Source: Treponema sp. (GTDB lineage Bacteria > Spirochaetota > Spirochaetia > Treponematales > Breznakiellaceae). From it: DNA of 10,550 nucleotides. Made by a program: the position numbers and the translations under genes. The stretch spans positions 1-10,550 of the forward strand of contig WQXE01000064.1 in NCBI GenBank assembly GCA_009784995.1, given 5' to 3'. The notes under the pieces are model-generated. The model was not told the origin of the DNA and did not search any database. It saw only the letters and a program-made list of their open reading frames with translations. Position 1 is the stretch's first letter. Every line of letters starts with the position of its first letter. Positions 8,515 through 10,550 of this stretch are shown one piece after another.

Positions 8515-8544
8515 TTGACGATTCTAATTTACAGGATATAAAAT
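8515..8544 (+). promoter_or_regulatory. Candidate sigma70-type promoter for phoH
   Basis: TTGACG (8515-8520) is followed after 16 bases by TATAAA (8537-8542), or after 18 by TAAAAT (8539-8544). Either pair is close to consensus and sits in the 67-base gap before phoH. Transcription would begin near 8550, giving a very short leader that still includes the AGAGG ribosome-binding site. AT-rich DNA produces such matches by chance, so this is a candidate only. Confidence 0.45.
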
Positions 8545-8551
8545 TAATTAA

Positions 8552-8564
8552 AGAGGTTTGTTTG
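8552..8564 (+). promoter_or_regulatory. Ribosome-binding site deciding the TTG start of phoH
   Basis: AGAGG at 8552-8556 lies five bases before TTG 8562-8564. No ATG, GTG or other TTG occurs upstream in this frame back to the end of the previous gene, and starting later would remove the N-terminal domain. Confidence 0.6.
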
Positions 8565-9530
8565 GAGGACGGATTAACTATAATATTTGATAACAGGGAA
8601 CTGCTTTCCAGTATATGCGGAGCGAATGACGGCAATTTAAGGATTATCGAAGGTTCGCTTGGCGGTTTTATAACAGCCAAAGGCAATGAGATTCATTTTG
8701 AAAGCAGAGAGGTTAACGGCGTTAAACGTTTTAAATCAATGATGGATAATTTAATTACTACGGTAAAAGAAGGAGAACATCCTTCGGCTGAATATATCCG
8801 CGCTTTAGCGGATGAATTTATCACAAGCGAAAAAATAACAGAAGAAAAATCACAGGCTCTTTTCCATGATTCAATGATACAAATACCTCACGGATTTAAA
8901 CGCGTATACCCTCGCAGTAAAAATCAGGCTTTTTACATTCAGGGAATGAGAGAAAACGAAATTTGTTTTTGTGTAGGACCCGCGGGAACAGGCAAAACAT
9001 ATTTGGCAATAGCTTACGCTTTGCAAACGCTGCTTTCAAAAAAAATACGAAAACTGGTCCTTACGCGCCCTGTTGTGGAAGCAGGTGAAAATCTTGGCTT
9101 TCTGCCCGGTGATCTCGCCCAAAAAATTGACCCGTATTTAAAACCTTTATACGACGCGATGGAATCATTGGTTCCTTACGATGTAATAAACAGGATGGAA
9201 GAAACAAGATCCATCGAAATCGCGCCGCTCGCGTACATGAGAGGCAGAAGTCTTAACGACTGCATGGTAATTCTTGATGAAGCGCAAAATACCACAAAAG
9301 AACAAATGAAAATGTTTCTAACCCGCATTGGAACAGGAGCCAGAGCTATAATCACGGGAGACTCCACCCAAATTGATTTGCCCCGTAAAACAGATTCAGG
9401 GCTTTTAAACGCTCTGGAAATTTTAAGGGAAATTGAAGGGCTGCACTTTTCATTCCTGCACACGGTTGATGTAGCGCGTAACCCGCTGATAAAAAAAATA
9501 ATACAGGCTTATAATGAAAATAAAACGTGA
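8562..9530 (+). CDS. phoH: PhoH-family ATPase (PhoH/YbeZ type)
   Basis: Cytoplasmic P-loop ATPase of 322 residues, the usual family length; family members are linked to RNA metabolism and often sit beside the rRNA-processing endonuclease YbeY. Visible motifs: N-terminal domain about 1-100; Walker A GPAGTGKT (139-146); the family block TRPVVEAGENLGFLPGDL (168-185); Walker B VILDEAQ with D239/E240; and GDSTQIDLP (266-274). Translation probably starts at TTG 8562 behind an AGAGG site. It has its own promoter candidate upstream and overlaps the downstream membrane HD gene by 17 bases, so the two are probably co-translated. The order phoH then a 7TM-HD gene, then often ybeY, is a known conserved cluster; ybeY would lie beyond the window. 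Family assignment is firm; the exact biochemical role of PhoH proteins is not settled. Confidence 0.96.
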   Translation: MEDGLTIIFDNRELLSSICGANDGNLRIIEGSLGGFITAKGNEIHFESREVNGVKRFKSMMDNLITTVKEGEHPSAEYIRALADEFITSEKITEEKSQALFHDSMIQIPHGFKRVYPRSKNQAFYIQGMRENEICFCVGPAGTGKTYLAIAYALQTLLSKKIRKLVLTRPVVEAGENLGFLPGDLAQKIDPYLKPLYDAMESLVPYDVINRMEETRSIEIAPLAYMRGRSLNDCMVILDEAQNTTKEQMKMFLTRIGTGARAIITGDSTQIDLPRKTDSGLLNALEILREIEGLHFSFLHTVDVARNPLIKKIIQAYNENKT

Positions 9531-10550
9531 ACCATATTTAAAAAATAACATATCAAAGGTATTTAAACATTTACGCTCAAGCCGTTTTCTTTTTAGTTTC
9601 GCGTTATGTGTAATTTTAATATTTGTTATAATATCCGTAGAGAATAATGAATCGATAAACAGCTTGCGAAATATTTTGGGTTCTATACTTCTTTTCCTTT
9701 TAATATATATTATTTATATAATTTTACAGGGGCGCGTTAATCTTGGCAGGGAATTATCAAACAGGGAATGTTATCTGCTTTCTTCCATTGCCGGCATATA
9801 TATAATAAGCGCGGTTTTAATAAATAACCTGTCACCGGGATTTGAAGGTTTTCCGGCGGCGCTCGCGATTCCAACAGGGCTTTTTATAATGCTGCTCGCT
9901 GTTTTTATGGGAAGAAGGCTCGCGTTAATAATGTCAATCGTTCTTCCGTTAGGCGCGTATTTCGCGGGAGCGTTTGATAATCATTCATATATCATCGCGT
10001 TAGTCTGCGGAGTAACAGCATCTATCGTACTTTATAAAGCTCAAAACAGAATGAGCCTTATTAAAGCGGGGCTTATTATCGCCGCGGCTAACTGTATAGC
10101 CGTAATTGTTGTATTGTTAATCCGTCAGGCGACTTTTACCGAATATCCTGTTTTGCTTTTTTGGGCTGCTTTAAACGGCGTTATATCAGGTATGCTTACT
10201 CTCGGTTTTTTACCGCCTTTGGAACACGCTTTAAACGCGGTAACTCCATTCAGGCTTATGGAATTATCCGACCTTAACGCGCCAATCTTGCGTAAACTTT
10301 TTACAACAGCGCCCGGCACATACAGCCATTCGCTCATGGTAGCGAATCTCGCGGAGCAGGCATGTCAGGACATTGGAGCCAACGCTCTGCTCGCCCGTGT
10401 CGGCGCGTATTATCACGACATTGGAAAAATGGAAAACCCCGATTACTTTATAGAAAACCAGACAGATCATAACAGGCACGACGAAATCGCTCCGCGTCTT
10501 TCGGCGACTATAATACGCAGTCATGTAAAACTTGGCGTAGAAAAAGCTCA
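9514..10550 (+). CDS. 7TM-HD family membrane phosphodiesterase-like protein, 3' end outside window
   Basis: Related to PgpH/YqfF proteins, some of which hydrolyse cyclic di-AMP through a cytoplasmic HD domain. ATG 9514 follows AGG (9505-9507) by six bases and overlaps phoH by 17. The visible 345 residues show a basic N-terminus, about seven to eight membrane helices (roughly 25-41, 54-72, 87-104, 114-131, 136-153, 159-174, 184-203, 212-234), then the family linker FRLMELSDLNAPILRKL (246-262) and the start of the HD domain: APGTYSHSLM (H272), GAYYHDIGK (H301/D302), the FIENQ segment, RHDEIAP and H337. The sequence ends in GVEKA with the frame still open, so the last metal ligands are not visible. 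TM1 and TM2 are joined by only about a dozen residues, so the large extracytoplasmic domain typical of PgpH is missing. Substrate is inferred from the family. Confidence 0.93.
   Translation, partial: MKIKREPYLKNNISKVFKHLRSSRFLFSFALCVILIFVIISVENNESINSLRNILGSILLFLLIYIIYIILQGRVNLGRELSNRECYLLSSIAGIYIISAVLINNLSPGFEGFPAALAIPTGLFIMLLAVFMGRRLALIMSIVLPLGAYFAGAFDNHSYIIALVCGVTASIVLYKAQNRMSLIKAGLIIAAANCIAVIVVLLIRQATFTEYPVLLFWAALNGVISGMLTLGFLPPLEHALNAVTPFRLMELSDLNAPILRKLFTTAPGTYSHSLMVANLAEQACQDIGANALLARVGAYYHDIGKMENPDYFIENQTDHNRHDEIAPRLSATIIRSHVKLGVEKA

Noticed and set aside
7179..8686. Antisense open frames across the LptD-like gene and the phoH start
   Set aside because: Composition is the mirror of the barrel-coding strand and no initiation signal or domain is visible.

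Overview
The window is a gene-dense, AT-rich stretch of bacterial chromosome with every gene on the + strand. It holds four reading frames that can be named by family and a fifth that runs off the right edge. A chemoreceptor, UvrA, a very large LptD/OstA-like outer-membrane protein and the PhoH / 7TM-HD pair together suggest a diderm motile bacterium. My best guess is a spirochaete of the Treponema group. From memory, T. pallidum also has a uvrA gene next to an LptD-like outer-membrane gene, but I could not check this, so the assignment is inference.

Layout: (1) bases 1-2048 encode a methyl-accepting chemotaxis protein with a dCache sensor; its start codon is cut by the window edge, with only TG left at 1-2. 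(2) Bases 2049-2135 are an 87-base gap with two small inverted repeats and no clear ribosome-binding site. (3) Bases 2136-4979 encode UvrA, complete with all ATPase and zinc motifs. (4) Bases 4976-8494 encode an LptD-like protein whose ATG overlaps the uvrA stop as ATGA. (5) Bases 8495-8561 are a short gap with a good sigma70-type promoter candidate. (6) Bases 8562-9530 encode a PhoH-family ATPase with a TTG start. (7) From 9514 to the end is the first part of a membrane-bound 7TM-HD phosphodiesterase-like protein, overlapping phoH by 17 bases.

The most unusual feature lies at the start of the LptD-like gene. A 97-base palindromic repeat (5004-5100), built from CACGGAGG-type units with matching inverted ends, sits between the start codon and the hydrophobic core of the signal peptide. 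It is open in the reading frame, and there is no other standard start codon between it and the core. It therefore appears to be translated, adding about 33 residues to the front of a signal peptide. The same protein carries a SAP-like motif just after the signal peptide, which is unexpected in an envelope protein. The 7TM-HD protein appears to lack the large extracytoplasmic domain of the well-known PgpH type.

Functionally the window mixes housekeeping modules: chemotaxis sensing, nucleotide excision repair, outer-membrane biogenesis, and the phoH / 7TM-HD module linked to RNA metabolism and cyclic-dinucleotide turnover. No mobile genes, CRISPR arrays, tRNAs or rRNAs were seen. No single clearly new multi-gene system is evident.
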